The notes beneath the pieces were generated by a model. That model was not told the origin of the DNA. It worked only from the letters and a program-made list of their open reading frames with translations, and did not search any database. A stretch of DNA of 64,000 bases from Bacillota bacterium (GTDB lineage: Bacteria > Bacillota > Clostridia > Christensenellales > Aristaeellaceae): NCBI GenBank assembly GCA_023411375.1, contig JAEYOW010000016.1, positions 124,001-188,000 of the forward strand. Direction: 5' to 3'. Positions within the stretch are counted from its first letter, which is position 1. Each line of letters opens with the position of its first letter. Below are positions 43,369 to 51,729 of the stretch, piece after piece. A program made the position numbers and the translations under genes.

Positions 43369-45150
43369 ATGCGGCAAATTATCAAAAATAATTTTCTGAT
43401 GATCAAATACATTTATCAGGCACGGCCAAGCCATTTGATCGTTACGCTTCTGAATTCCATTTTATCAAGCGTGGTTTCCCTATACAGCATCGTTTTAATC
43501 GGTTTTATTGTTGATTCAATTGCTCATAGTGGAAATTTTAAAGAAATCATTATTATTTTGGGAGCGTTCGCAATTGTTCAGATGACATTCGCAGGTTTTG
43601 ACGCATGGGTAACTTGCGTTGTCGCCCCCAAAAATGTGCAAATCAGCCATGAAAAAATGCAAATGGAAATATTTGAACGGGCAAGCAAAATAGATTATGC
43701 ATGCTTTGAGGATAGTGAATTTTATAATAAATACTACATTGCAACGCATCAATCTGATACGCGGGCCATTGCGGTGTTAAACTCATTCTCCGCAATGGTG
43801 GGCAACGCGTTTGGAATTACGGCTTTTATTGCTTTTATAAGCACGGTCGACGCGTTTTCTGTCATCATTATTCTGATCAATGTACCTATATCCCTGTTTT
43901 TCAGCGCTAAGATCAGTAAAGTTCAAAAAGAATATGTGATCGAAAACGCTTCAAAGGAGAGATTGGCAAATTATATTCAGAGGGTTTTTACAAAAAAGGA
44001 ATATTCCAAAGAAATAAGGATTTTTGACGGTTTGTCGTTCCTTTTAAAAAACATATACATTAAAACATCAAAGGATATAAGGAATTTATTAAACAAGGCC
44101 GGGCGGGCCCTCTTCAGGCTGAATACGGTTCAAAGCCTTAACAGTACTACTTCGTACACCATCATTATGGGCTATTTTGCATACAAAGTATTTGCTTCAC
44201 TCATCAAAATTGGCGATTTCGTAATGCTGATTAACGCATCGCAAAAATTGATGCAACAAACAATAGGCCTTTTTCACGTTATTCCTGAATTTTATGAGCA
44301 CAGCGCCTATATCGAAAGCTTTGGAAGCTTTATGGAGGACGTCCCTGTAACTGAAGATTATGCGGATCGTCTGCACTTTCCCACGACGCCTTCAATAGAA
44401 CTGAAAAATTTAAGCTTTCGTTATCCGGGCGCGGTAAAGAATGCGTTAAGTGATATCAGCATATCAATACCCTATCCGTCCAAAATCGCTTTTGTCGGAC
44501 TAAACGGGGTGGGTAAAAGTACAATAATCAAGTTGCTTCTTAAACTATACCGGCCAAGCTGCGGCCAAATATTAATCAATGGCCGAGATTATGATGAGTA
44601 TAGTCTCCGCTCAGTCAGAAATTCTATAAGCGTTGTCTTTCAGGACTTTCAGCTATATGACATGTCTATTGCAGAGAATATTCTAATGCGGCAAGTGATG
44701 GAAAAGACTGCGGAAGTAGAATTGGTGAAAACTGCGCTGAAAGCAGTCGGCCTTTACGAAAAGGTAATGGATTTGCCGGACGGTCTCAATGCGATATTAT
44801 CAAAGGAATTTTGCTCGAAAGGCACTTTGCTTTCTGGAGGAGAGTATCAAAGACTTGCAATAGCGAGAGCTTATGCTAAAAACTGCAGCATAATGCTTTT
44901 GGACGAACCCTCAAGCGCGTTGGATCCCGTGGCCGAGCAAAATATAATCGACATGGTGTTTAAAATTTCAAACGGGCGAAGTGTTATCCTTATTTCTCAC
45001 AAATTATACAATCTTCAAAATGTCGATAAAATCTTTCTAGTTGACAATGGAGAAATAATTGAAGCGGGAACTCACAAAGAATTGCTGGCCCAAAAGGGTG
45101 CCTACGCAAAATTGTACAGAGCGCAGGCCGACAGATGTTTAGCAGAATAG
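43369..45150 (+). CDS. ABC exporter, membrane plus ATPase domains
   Basis: The start at 43369 follows TAAGGGAG. The 593-residue half-transporter has six membrane helices (about 20-300) and an ATPase domain with Walker A GLNGVGKST (377-385), signature LSGGEYQR, Walker B IMLLDEP and the H-loop ISHK. It lacks an N-terminal C39 peptidase domain, so it does not cleave a leader itself. As the last gene of the island it is the likely exporter of the Cys-rich peptide or a self-protection pump. Confidence 0.9.
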   Translation: MRQIIKNNFLMIKYIYQARPSHLIVTLLNSILSSVVSLYSIVLIGFIVDSIAHSGNFKEIIIILGAFAIVQMTFAGFDAWVTCVVAPKNVQISHEKMQMEIFERASKIDYACFEDSEFYNKYYIATHQSDTRAIAVLNSFSAMVGNAFGITAFIAFISTVDAFSVIIILINVPISLFFSAKISKVQKEYVIENASKERLANYIQRVFTKKEYSKEIRIFDGLSFLLKNIYIKTSKDIRNLLNKAGRALFRLNTVQSLNSTTSYTIIMGYFAYKVFASLIKIGDFVMLINASQKLMQQTIGLFHVIPEFYEHSAYIESFGSFMEDVPVTEDYADRLHFPTTPSIELKNLSFRYPGAVKNALSDISISIPYPSKIAFVGLNGVGKSTIIKLLLKLYRPSCGQILINGRDYDEYSLRSVRNSISVVFQDFQLYDMSIAENILMRQVMEKTAEVELVKTALKAVGLYEKVMDLPDGLNAILSKEFCSKGTLLSGGEYQRLAIARAYAKNCSIMLLDEPSSALDPVAEQNIIDMVFKISNGRSVILISHKLYNLQNVDKIFLVDNGEIIEAGTHKELLAQKGAYAKLYRAQADRCLAE

Positions 45151-45185
45151 TATTTACAAGCCACGTTTATCTTTTGCGCCGCCGG

Positions 45186-46091
45186 TTATTCGTCCGCTAT
45201 GGCGGTGGTGAAATACAAAATGTCCCCTACCGCCCGCATGTTTTTTGGGTTTTGACCGTTGACCTTGACTTGGCGCATCAGCATAGAGGTGGATTGGCCT
45301 CCGTCTAAATTATAAGCGGTATGCGCTCCCAAGCCGTACATAAGCTCTGCCAGCTGCGGAACGCTTAAGCCTGCGGAATCCTTTTGATCGGGGCCATCCG
45401 TTGCCACAAGCACATAGCTCAACGGCGCAATTTGGCCAATCGCCATACGCTGCTTGTAAGTGACCTTGCGGTTTACGATTTCCTGTATTTCGCCGTCAAT
45501 CACCAAGGCGGGTCCAAAAACAAAGGAATTGACAATGGGCGTGGTGAGCTGTGCATAACCAGCTTCGGTCATGGGCCGAATGATATGAAAATCACCGTTG
45601 ACGTCAATGGCAAGACCATCGTATTCTTCATCCGAACGGTTGCGGAGCAGCTCGCCGTTGCGGTAGACAATGCCTGTGTTGTGATAGGTAAACCAGTCTG
45701 CGTTTACCGCAAGCACGGCATTTACGCGCTTGGCAATTTCACTTACACGCACGGTGGTTTTAGAGGGGTAAGGCTTAGCTTGCTCTGTTCTCATTTGTGC
45801 CGCGCTGGCAATTTGCACGAAGGCAACCACAACGGGGGTATCGTACACCCGTATTCTGTGAAGCTTGATATCCAGCGAATCATCATGGTAAGACAATGAA
45901 TCATCGCTGAAGCAACTGTCATTGGCGCTGTAATTATCCTTTGCGTTTTCAGGGATGACGTACGTCCTCCCTTCGGGGAAGGTTACCTTTACCATTTGCG
46001 GCAAAGCATCTTCGCCTACCGCGCTTCCAATCATCAAAATACATGCCAGTAAACCGCTCAAAATACCAATTGTCATTCTCCCGTTTTTCAT
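45186..46091 (-). CDS. Phosphodiester glycosidase-family protein (NAGPA-like)
   Basis: The start at 46091 overlaps the stop of the upstream gene and follows AAGGAA. The 301-residue protein has a signal peptide and a NAGPA/DUF2233 domain, with VNADWFTY near 147, VFGPALVIDG near 200 and the family signature AYNLDGGQSTSM near 270. Known members remove GlcNAc from phosphodiester-linked sugars, and bacterial ones act on the cell surface or on exopolysaccharide. The target here is unknown. Confidence 0.88.
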   Translation of the reverse strand: MKNGRMTIGILSGLLACILMIGSAVGEDALPQMVKVTFPEGRTYVIPENAKDNYSANDSCFSDDSLSYHDDSLDIKLHRIRVYDTPVVVAFVQIASAAQMRTEQAKPYPSKTTVRVSEIAKRVNAVLAVNADWFTYHNTGIVYRNGELLRNRSDEEYDGLAIDVNGDFHIIRPMTEAGYAQLTTPIVNSFVFGPALVIDGEIQEIVNRKVTYKQRMAIGQIAPLSYVLVATDGPDQKDSAGLSVPQLAELMYGLGAHTAYNLDGGQSTSMLMRQVKVNGQNPKNMRAVGDILYFTTAIADE

Positions 46092-47050
46092 AAACAGCGT
46101 TCCTTTCCTACGGTCATATATTGCGCGTTGCAAAGCCGGCGCATCCACAGCACGCAACCGGCCAACACGGCGCAGGCTCCCGCCATTGCGGTGTAACAGG
46201 CGCTTACATCCAAAAACATGAGGAAGGGGATACGCCCTTCAGTGGCAAATTCCAGCAACAAACAAAAAACAAGCATTATGACGGACAAACCGAAACACAA
46301 CGTCTTTGAAAGCTGCTTTCCTTTTGCTGATTTTAAACAGTAGCAAAGCAGAACTGCCAGGACAAGAACGGCGCTCAAGACCTCCTCCACGCGGACAAAG
46401 CCCCAACGGAGAAACTCGTCCCGGCGAAGGCTTTCAAGCACGATTTGCGCGCTTGCATATAATCCCAGCAGCAGCAGCGCACCATCTCCCGCCCAGGACT
46501 TTTTCTTTTTTAAAAGAAATGCGAACACGGTCAGCGCAATCAGCGCCTCCAGAACAAATAGAGCCCAGCCCCATGCCTCATAGTAAGGATCATACACCAT
46601 AAAGGGGAAGCGGCAAAAAAAGGACTCGTCCATCCAATATTCGCCGTAGCCCTGGCCAAGGAAGCCTTCGCCGATCCGTGCCGCCGCAATCATCCATGCC
46701 CCGCTGGGCGCATATTGCTCCAACATTTTCAGGCCGTCTTTTCCGCCGATTAAAAACAGCCCAAGCACGGCGCCAAACATGCCTCCATACAGCATATATC
46801 CTTTTTCCCAAAAGGCAAAAAAGTAGCCAAAGGAATAGCTGTATAGCGTATATTCCACATCAACCAAGCAAAAGAATAAGTGAGAAAAAAACGCCGTAAA
46901 TAACGGTAAAAGCACCGTTGCCAGCAGAATTTTACTTTGCGCTATTTTTTCTTTTGAGCAGCGGTACCAGCCAAGCCCAAGCGCAAACGCGCTTCCTCCA
47001 AGGATGGTTATTCCATAATACAGTTGATTCTCCAAACCTATTGCAAACAT
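46088..47050 (-). CDS. Lgt-family (prolipoprotein diacylglyceryl transferase-like) membrane protein
   Basis: The 320-residue polytopic protein has about eight membrane segments. It has the Lgt-like YMLYGGMFGAVLG near 85, AARIGEGFLGQGYGEYW near 123 (Arg of the Lgt signature) and ESLRRDEFLRWGF near 210. Lgt moves diacylglycerol onto lipoprotein cysteines. This copy looks divergent and is paired with a surface hydrolase, so it may be a paralogue with another role, not the housekeeping enzyme. The following gene overlaps by four bases. Confidence 0.8.
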   Translation of the reverse strand: MFAIGLENQLYYGITILGGSAFALGLGWYRCSKEKIAQSKILLATVLLPLFTAFFSHLFFCLVDVEYTLYSYSFGYFFAFWEKGYMLYGGMFGAVLGLFLIGGKDGLKMLEQYAPSGAWMIAAARIGEGFLGQGYGEYWMDESFFCRFPFMVYDPYYEAWGWALFVLEALIALTVFAFLLKKKKSWAGDGALLLLGLYASAQIVLESLRRDEFLRWGFVRVEEVLSAVLVLAVLLCYCLKSAKGKQLSKTLCFGLSVIMLVFCLLLEFATEGRIPFLMFLDVSACYTAMAGACAVLAGCVLWMRRLCNAQYMTVGKERCL

Positions 47051-47133
47051 ATCCCGTATCCTTTATTTTTTGTTTGATTCTTGCCCTCTGGTTTTGCCAA
47101 CCCAGGCCGAAACTGGAAAATGTTTCCTTCGCC

Positions 47134-48828
47134 TTACTCATCCCACTCACAAATATAGCTACAGCCGGGGTCGACCTCCGCATCCTCATAAAAATGGCTG
47201 TCATTCCACGTGCCATCGGTATGCTTATAAAAGTACATTCCATATCTTTCGCGTCCGCTGTGGCTGGGCTCTCCTCTGTGCCAGTTGCTAAACTGAAACG
47301 GCTCGCCTGTTACCCATTCCCAATCGCCTGTGCGCGCTTCGTCGGAAAGCCCAAAATACGCCGTGAGATACCCGCTGTCCCGCATAAAGCGGTAGACAAA
47401 TTCGTTTTCCTCCGCTGTGGTCAGTGTGGCGAGATGTCCCCCAAGCACTTCACAAAACGCCTTGGCTTCCACCCAGGTATGGACGCCCTTATAGATTTGG
47501 TAACGATGCTTCGTGCCGTCCGGCGCCGTAAAAACCGGCGATTTGGGCGACGTTTTATCATCTCTCAGCTGCTTTGTGCTAAATCTTGCGATAACCGTCA
47601 CAATCATCTCAGAGGAACCGTTAAACTCCCCCAAAGCTTTAAAGATGGCGTTTGCCTGCTCGTATTCACCAATTGCCTTGAGAAAAGTCGCCTGTTTAAA
47701 GTCTTGCTGATGCCCAATGGTTTCGCTCAATTGCGCAATGCGCTCCAGGCTGTCGGCATAGGGGGATGCGGCCTCAAAGCCAAACTTTGCCTGCGCATAG
47801 CAGCCGTCCTGCTCCAGCGCATCTGCCGCTGCATACACATCTTGTTTTGTGACTATAGCTTGCAGCTCATTTGCAAGCCCGGCGCTATCCTTGTATCCCC
47901 CCAGGGATAAAAACAAGATGTAGGCACGGTTCGGATCAGAATCCTGTATGGCGGTTGCCTGCTCAAACACGGAAGCGTACCATGCATCTTTGGCCTGGGT
48001 TGCTCTTTCCGCGCTGTTCTCAAAATCGGCCAGCAATTGAAACAGACGGTACGCTTCTTCATAATCTCCATTGACTAAATAAGCTTCCGCACTTTTGTAG
48101 GCATCCCGTAGGGCAAGCGTGCGAAGAATGGAATACAATTGATCTGTGGCGTCTTTACAATCGCCCGCTTCAATCAATGCGTCACGCGCTCCCTCAAGAT
48201 CGCCGGCTTCCTTGAGGGTAAGCGCCTTTTTATAGAAATTCAGCTCCGTTTCGGCTTGCTTCTGCGCTTTCAGCATGTCGGCGGCTTCCTGCGCACATTC
48301 CGGACTGTCGCGCCATTTGCCTAAGGATTCAAAAATTGTTTTGGCATTTTCATAATCTCCGGCGGCATACAGCTCTTTTGCCTGTTGGTAATCGATGCGC
48401 ATGATTCTCCATGTGCAGTCTTTTACATAAGAACGGCTCTTTTCATAGCCGTCGAGTGATTCAAAAATTTCTTTTGCCTCTTTATATTGTTCGGTTTTAA
48501 ACAGCGAGACCGCTTCTTTATAGCTAGCGGCTTTCCACTTTCTTTGGCTGTCGGCAGCGCGAGCGCGGCTGTTGGAATATCCACCCAGGGCTTCAAAGGC
48601 TTCATAGGCTTTTTCATATTCCCGCGCATCAAACAACGCCTGCGCAGCATCATATTGCTTCTGTAAAGCAGCGTCCTGACTCGACTCATCTGAAAAGACT
48701 TCGGCGCCGGCCCTAGCAATGGCATACGTTTGCACGCCATGCGTGGCGATTTGGACGTTGCATACCGCGGTCAGCATTACAGATAGGAAAAGGATAAGCT
48801 TTGTGAAAAACATTCCGTTCTTTTGCAT
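47134..48828 (-). CDS. Secreted TPR-like repeat protein with C-terminal C-type lectin domain
   Basis: The 564-residue protein has an N-terminal signal or anchor helix (about 8-28). A long series of helical repeats follows (about 55-410) with recurring patterns such as YEKAYEAFEALGGYSNS, YKEAKEIFESLDGYEKS and YENAKTIFESLGKWRDS. The C-terminal domain (about 435-564) matches the C-type lectin fold: WVEAKAFCEVLGGHLATL, a WxxG-like core, the GEPSH loop, TWNDS and a final cysteine pair. It could bind sugar or protein outside the cell. The ligand is unknown. Confidence 0.85.
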   Translation of the reverse strand: MQKNGMFFTKLILFLSVMLTAVCNVQIATHGVQTYAIARAGAEVFSDESSQDAALQKQYDAAQALFDAREYEKAYEAFEALGGYSNSRARAADSQRKWKAASYKEAVSLFKTEQYKEAKEIFESLDGYEKSRSYVKDCTWRIMRIDYQQAKELYAAGDYENAKTIFESLGKWRDSPECAQEAADMLKAQKQAETELNFYKKALTLKEAGDLEGARDALIEAGDCKDATDQLYSILRTLALRDAYKSAEAYLVNGDYEEAYRLFQLLADFENSAERATQAKDAWYASVFEQATAIQDSDPNRAYILFLSLGGYKDSAGLANELQAIVTKQDVYAAADALEQDGCYAQAKFGFEAASPYADSLERIAQLSETIGHQQDFKQATFLKAIGEYEQANAIFKALGEFNGSSEMIVTVIARFSTKQLRDDKTSPKSPVFTAPDGTKHRYQIYKGVHTWVEAKAFCEVLGGHLATLTTAEENEFVYRFMRDSGYLTAYFGLSDEARTGDWEWVTGEPFQFSNWHRGEPSHSGRERYGMYFYKHTDGTWNDSHFYEDAEVDPGCSYICEWDE

Positions 48829-49129
48829 GCGTACGTCTCCCCAAAAGAATTTATCATGATGAAAGGGGTCTTTTTAGGTTAGGGAATCGGGCGGAAATAT
48901 ACCTGAATAATTAGGCCGTTTACGGAACGGTCGCTTTACCCGGAGGGGTTGCAAAAACTTCCTTTGTATATATGCGGCCCATCACAGCATATTACTTATG
49001 AATAAGCAAACAAAAAGGACGGCCGGCATTTTACTGGTTTTAGCACGATCTTATCCGCTCCAGCGATTCATTTTCCGTGCCCGGATTTGCCGGGGCTGTG
49101 CAAATGCCAACGCGCTCCTATTTTCTTGC
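48829..49129. other. Gene-free stretch
   Basis: This 301-base gap lies between two minus-strand genes. It should contain the promoter of the lectin gene. I see no RNA gene, repeat or good terminator; a short GGCCGTTTACGGAACGGTC partial dyad near 48915 is the only structure. Confidence 0.4.
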
Positions 49130-49801
49130 TTATTCTGAGCATTGAATCCACATCACGGGACGCATGGTATTGGTGGGCCAATCCACGTCTTGCATGCCGT
49201 AGCTGGTAATCCGGCCATCAAGGCGCATACCGCAGATGTCCATTTTGCGGGCGCCCGAGGTGCGCGTCCACCACCGGCAGCTTCCGGTCTTGGGGTCTAC
49301 AGTGCAGCCCTTGGATTTGGCATATTCCGTGGGATAAGCGACCCGATCCGCCATTTCGGGGAAATAGCGGAGCACTTCTGTTTTACTGAGAAGATAAATC
49401 TTATCCAGAGTATCGTCGCCTGCTCCCTTCATGCCATGAGGATTCGCGTTTTTTACCGTGGTGGTAAGAATGCTCGCCTGTTCCTCCGGGGTAAAGGCTT
49501 CCTGCAAAAAATCTCCATTCATCCATACGCGCAAATCGGACTTGCCCCAATACATAGGCACGCGTTCAGGATAAAAAATCACAGTGTCTATGCAATACTT
49601 GCTCAAAAGCATGGCTTGATTGTCCTGAACGTCCAGCACAATCCATTCCAGAGGTTCTTTCCCATTTTCCATCCGGTTGTCCTGTTCATAACGGCCGAAG
49701 GTGACGCAATCGCCCACCGCGGGCGTGGAAAGTCCAGCCGCGATTGCATGCGAAGAAAAGCAGAGAAGCAAAATAATGAATACACTTAATACACGTTTCA
49801 T
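49130..49801 (-). CDS. Secreted DUF6273-domain protein
   Basis: The 223-residue protein has a signal peptide (MKRVLSVFIILLLCF, cleavage near A22). The domain resembles DUF6273: VTFGRYEQD near 34, EWIVLDVQDNQAMLLSKY near 52 and WWTRTSGARKM near 177. The family is found in exported proteins of Clostridia and has a lectin- or formylglycine-like look, but has no known activity. Confidence 0.8.
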   Translation of the reverse strand: MKRVLSVFIILLLCFSSHAIAAGLSTPAVGDCVTFGRYEQDNRMENGKEPLEWIVLDVQDNQAMLLSKYCIDTVIFYPERVPMYWGKSDLRVWMNGDFLQEAFTPEEQASILTTTVKNANPHGMKGAGDDTLDKIYLLSKTEVLRYFPEMADRVAYPTEYAKSKGCTVDPKTGSCRWWTRTSGARKMDICGMRLDGRITSYGMQDVDWPTNTMRPVMWIQCSE

Positions 49802-49924
49802 GGATGCGCCCCCTTGAATACGAATGTATCCATTATATGACTTTTGTCAAGAGCCGTCAAGCCTGTTCCCGCAGTCCAAGCGATGTGGGCGGCTCGCGAT
49901 TCTTTTTGCGATTGTTTGCATTTC

Positions 49925-49954
49925 TTTACTTTTTTGGTGGGGGAATGCTATAAT
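49925..49954 (+). promoter_or_regulatory. Promoter of the sortase-like/C39 gene
   Basis: TTTACT (49925-49930) and a consensus TATAAT (49949-49954) are 18 bases apart. A perfect inverted repeat follows directly after the -10 box. Confidence 0.6.
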
Positions 49955-49957
49955 GTG

Positions 49958-49982
49958 ACGAACGGTTACTTCAACCGTTCGT
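49958..49982. promoter_or_regulatory. Perfect 10-bp inverted repeat, candidate operator
   Basis: ACGAACGGTT (49958-49967) and AACCGTTCGT (49973-49982) flank a 5-base centre. The dyad covers the expected transcription start, the classic place for a repressor; in the RNA it could also form a 5' hairpin. Confidence 0.6.
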
Positions 49983-50009
49983 ACTATGTTCCCGGTGGAA
50001 GGTACCAGC

Positions 50010-51623
50010 ATGATCATGAACCAGCCAATGAATCGGCACAGGAATGTGCGACGCCGCGTATTGGGACTCTTACTGCTCGTATTATGGCTAGGCCCCAGTT
50101 CCTTTGTATTTGCGGAAGACGAAGTGACGGAATCCCCTAAATCCCTGGTTTCATCTGCTGAAGCGCTGGCTCCGGCTGTCACGGAATCCATAAAAGATGG
50201 CGGTTGCGTTTTATCCGATAGAGTGGTCGGGGTGACAAAAACCGATGTGCGGTACGCGGTGGACTTTTCCTATCTGCAAGAGGTTGCCCCCAACAGCATC
50301 GCATGGCTTTATCAACCGAATACAACGATCAATCAACCTGTGATGTTTTGTGATGACGCCGAATATTACTTGCGGCGCCGGTTCAACGACCGCATCAGCG
50401 CGGATGGATCAATCTTTATGACTGGCGCGGAAATGCCGGATTTTTCCGCGCCAGTAATCACGCTGTTCGGAAAGAACTGTTTAAATTTTTCCCTGTTCGG
50501 CAGTTTGTCCTATTATCAGGAAGACGATTATTATAAAGAAAATCCGACCCTTTACCTCCTTACGCCTGAGGGAGATTACCAGCTTGATATTTTCGCGGGA
50601 ATCCGCACAAAGCTTGCGGATGACAAAGCGTGGAAGGTGCCGCAAAATTCAACGGCGGATTTATTGACCGGCGACCTTCCGGATATACTTGAAAAATCCT
50701 TTATAAAAGCAAAGCCTTCGCTGCTGCCAAAAGAGGGAGACGCGTGGGCTGTGTTGGCGACGGAATCCTACGAAAAACAAGGAAGCCGTTATGTTATTTA
50801 CGCAAGAAAGCGCCCCATCGACTACGCAACCACGCGGGTTGCCTATGTTAACCAGATGGAAATGGATTCGCGCGAAACGCTTAACGGGTATGTTTCCGTT
50901 GAAAATGTCGGCCGGTGGATGCTATATGCCCAAAATGATCCGCTGTGGAAAAAGCTTGTTTTTGAAATACAAACGTCCAGCCGGCGCAGACCGTTTGGAG
51001 ACGGGGGATGCGGACCCACCGCCGTCGCGATGGCGATTGCAAATCTTGTGGAGAAGGAAGAACTGTGCAAGTTAAGCGCGTTTGCGAGCTCCCCGCTTGG
51101 CTTCAGGTTCTGCTCGTGCTCCGTCAACGATTACTGGTGCGCGGGTAAACATCTGACTTATCAACTAACCACGCCGGACGAGTATCTCCGCTACTTTCCT
51201 TTAGCCATTGCGAATTTTGCTACCGGAAATAATATTTGGGGCGTACAGGGCAGGGTCGATGGGTTTGGCACAAGCATGCGATATCTGGATAGAGTGTGTC
51301 AGGTGTTTGACCTATCGGTTACTCAAACCTATCAGCTAAGCGAAGCGATAGACTTCCTTCAAAATGAGAATACCATAGCCATTGCGTGCACAAGCGGTTA
51401 TGGCAGCCCCTTCACAAAGACGGGTCATTTTCTGGTGCTGGCGGGTACGGACGATGATTATCTCTATGTTCTGGACCCTTTGCGAAGAGAGGATTACCAG
51501 GAGCTGGACCGGAAGAATTATCTAGAGGTAATAGTGCCGGGTCTGGTGCGTATCAAACTTGAAAATGCCACCGAGTGCAATCTTTCGCCCATCTATCAGC
51601 TACAAAGGCTGCCTGAGCTGTAA
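50010..51623 (+). CDS. Secreted fusion of an inactive sortase B-like domain and a C39-like cysteine peptidase
   Basis: The start at 50010 follows TGGAAGG. The 537-residue protein has a signal segment (about 14-36). A domain follows that tracks sortase B (about 83-270): DFSYLQEVAPNSIAWLY, GSIFMTG, SLFGSLSYYQ and YKENPTLYLLTPEG. The catalytic His of the usual YGHNM is Lys155 in LFGKN. The catalytic Cys of TLSTC aligns with Glu252 in VLATES. Arg260 is kept. A C39-like papain fold follows (about 325-525) with Cys334 in DGGCGPTAVA and the TGHFLVLAG and VLDPL His/Asp region. The second domain could be an active protease. The sortase domain is probably a binding scaffold. Confidence 0.82.
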   Translation: MIMNQPMNRHRNVRRRVLGLLLLVLWLGPSSFVFAEDEVTESPKSLVSSAEALAPAVTESIKDGGCVLSDRVVGVTKTDVRYAVDFSYLQEVAPNSIAWLYQPNTTINQPVMFCDDAEYYLRRRFNDRISADGSIFMTGAEMPDFSAPVITLFGKNCLNFSLFGSLSYYQEDDYYKENPTLYLLTPEGDYQLDIFAGIRTKLADDKAWKVPQNSTADLLTGDLPDILEKSFIKAKPSLLPKEGDAWAVLATESYEKQGSRYVIYARKRPIDYATTRVAYVNQMEMDSRETLNGYVSVENVGRWMLYAQNDPLWKKLVFEIQTSSRRRPFGDGGCGPTAVAMAIANLVEKEELCKLSAFASSPLGFRFCSCSVNDYWCAGKHLTYQLTTPDEYLRYFPLAIANFATGNNIWGVQGRVDGFGTSMRYLDRVCQVFDLSVTQTYQLSEAIDFLQNENTIAIACTSGYGSPFTKTGHFLVLAGTDDDYLYVLDPLRREDYQELDRKNYLEVIVPGLVRIKLENATECNLSPIYQLQRLPEL

Positions 51624-51729
51624 GGGTTGCGTAATGCGGATGACGGCAGGAAAAGCATTGAATAAACGCTGAGCCGGTTCGCCGTCGCGAATACCGGCAA
51701 TGGACCGGCCCGGCGCTTTGAAGGGAAGC

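Noticed and set aside
47134..48828. Diversity-generating retroelement around the C-type lectin gene
   Set aside because: No reverse transcriptase or template repeat is present nearby, so only the lectin fold itself is reported.
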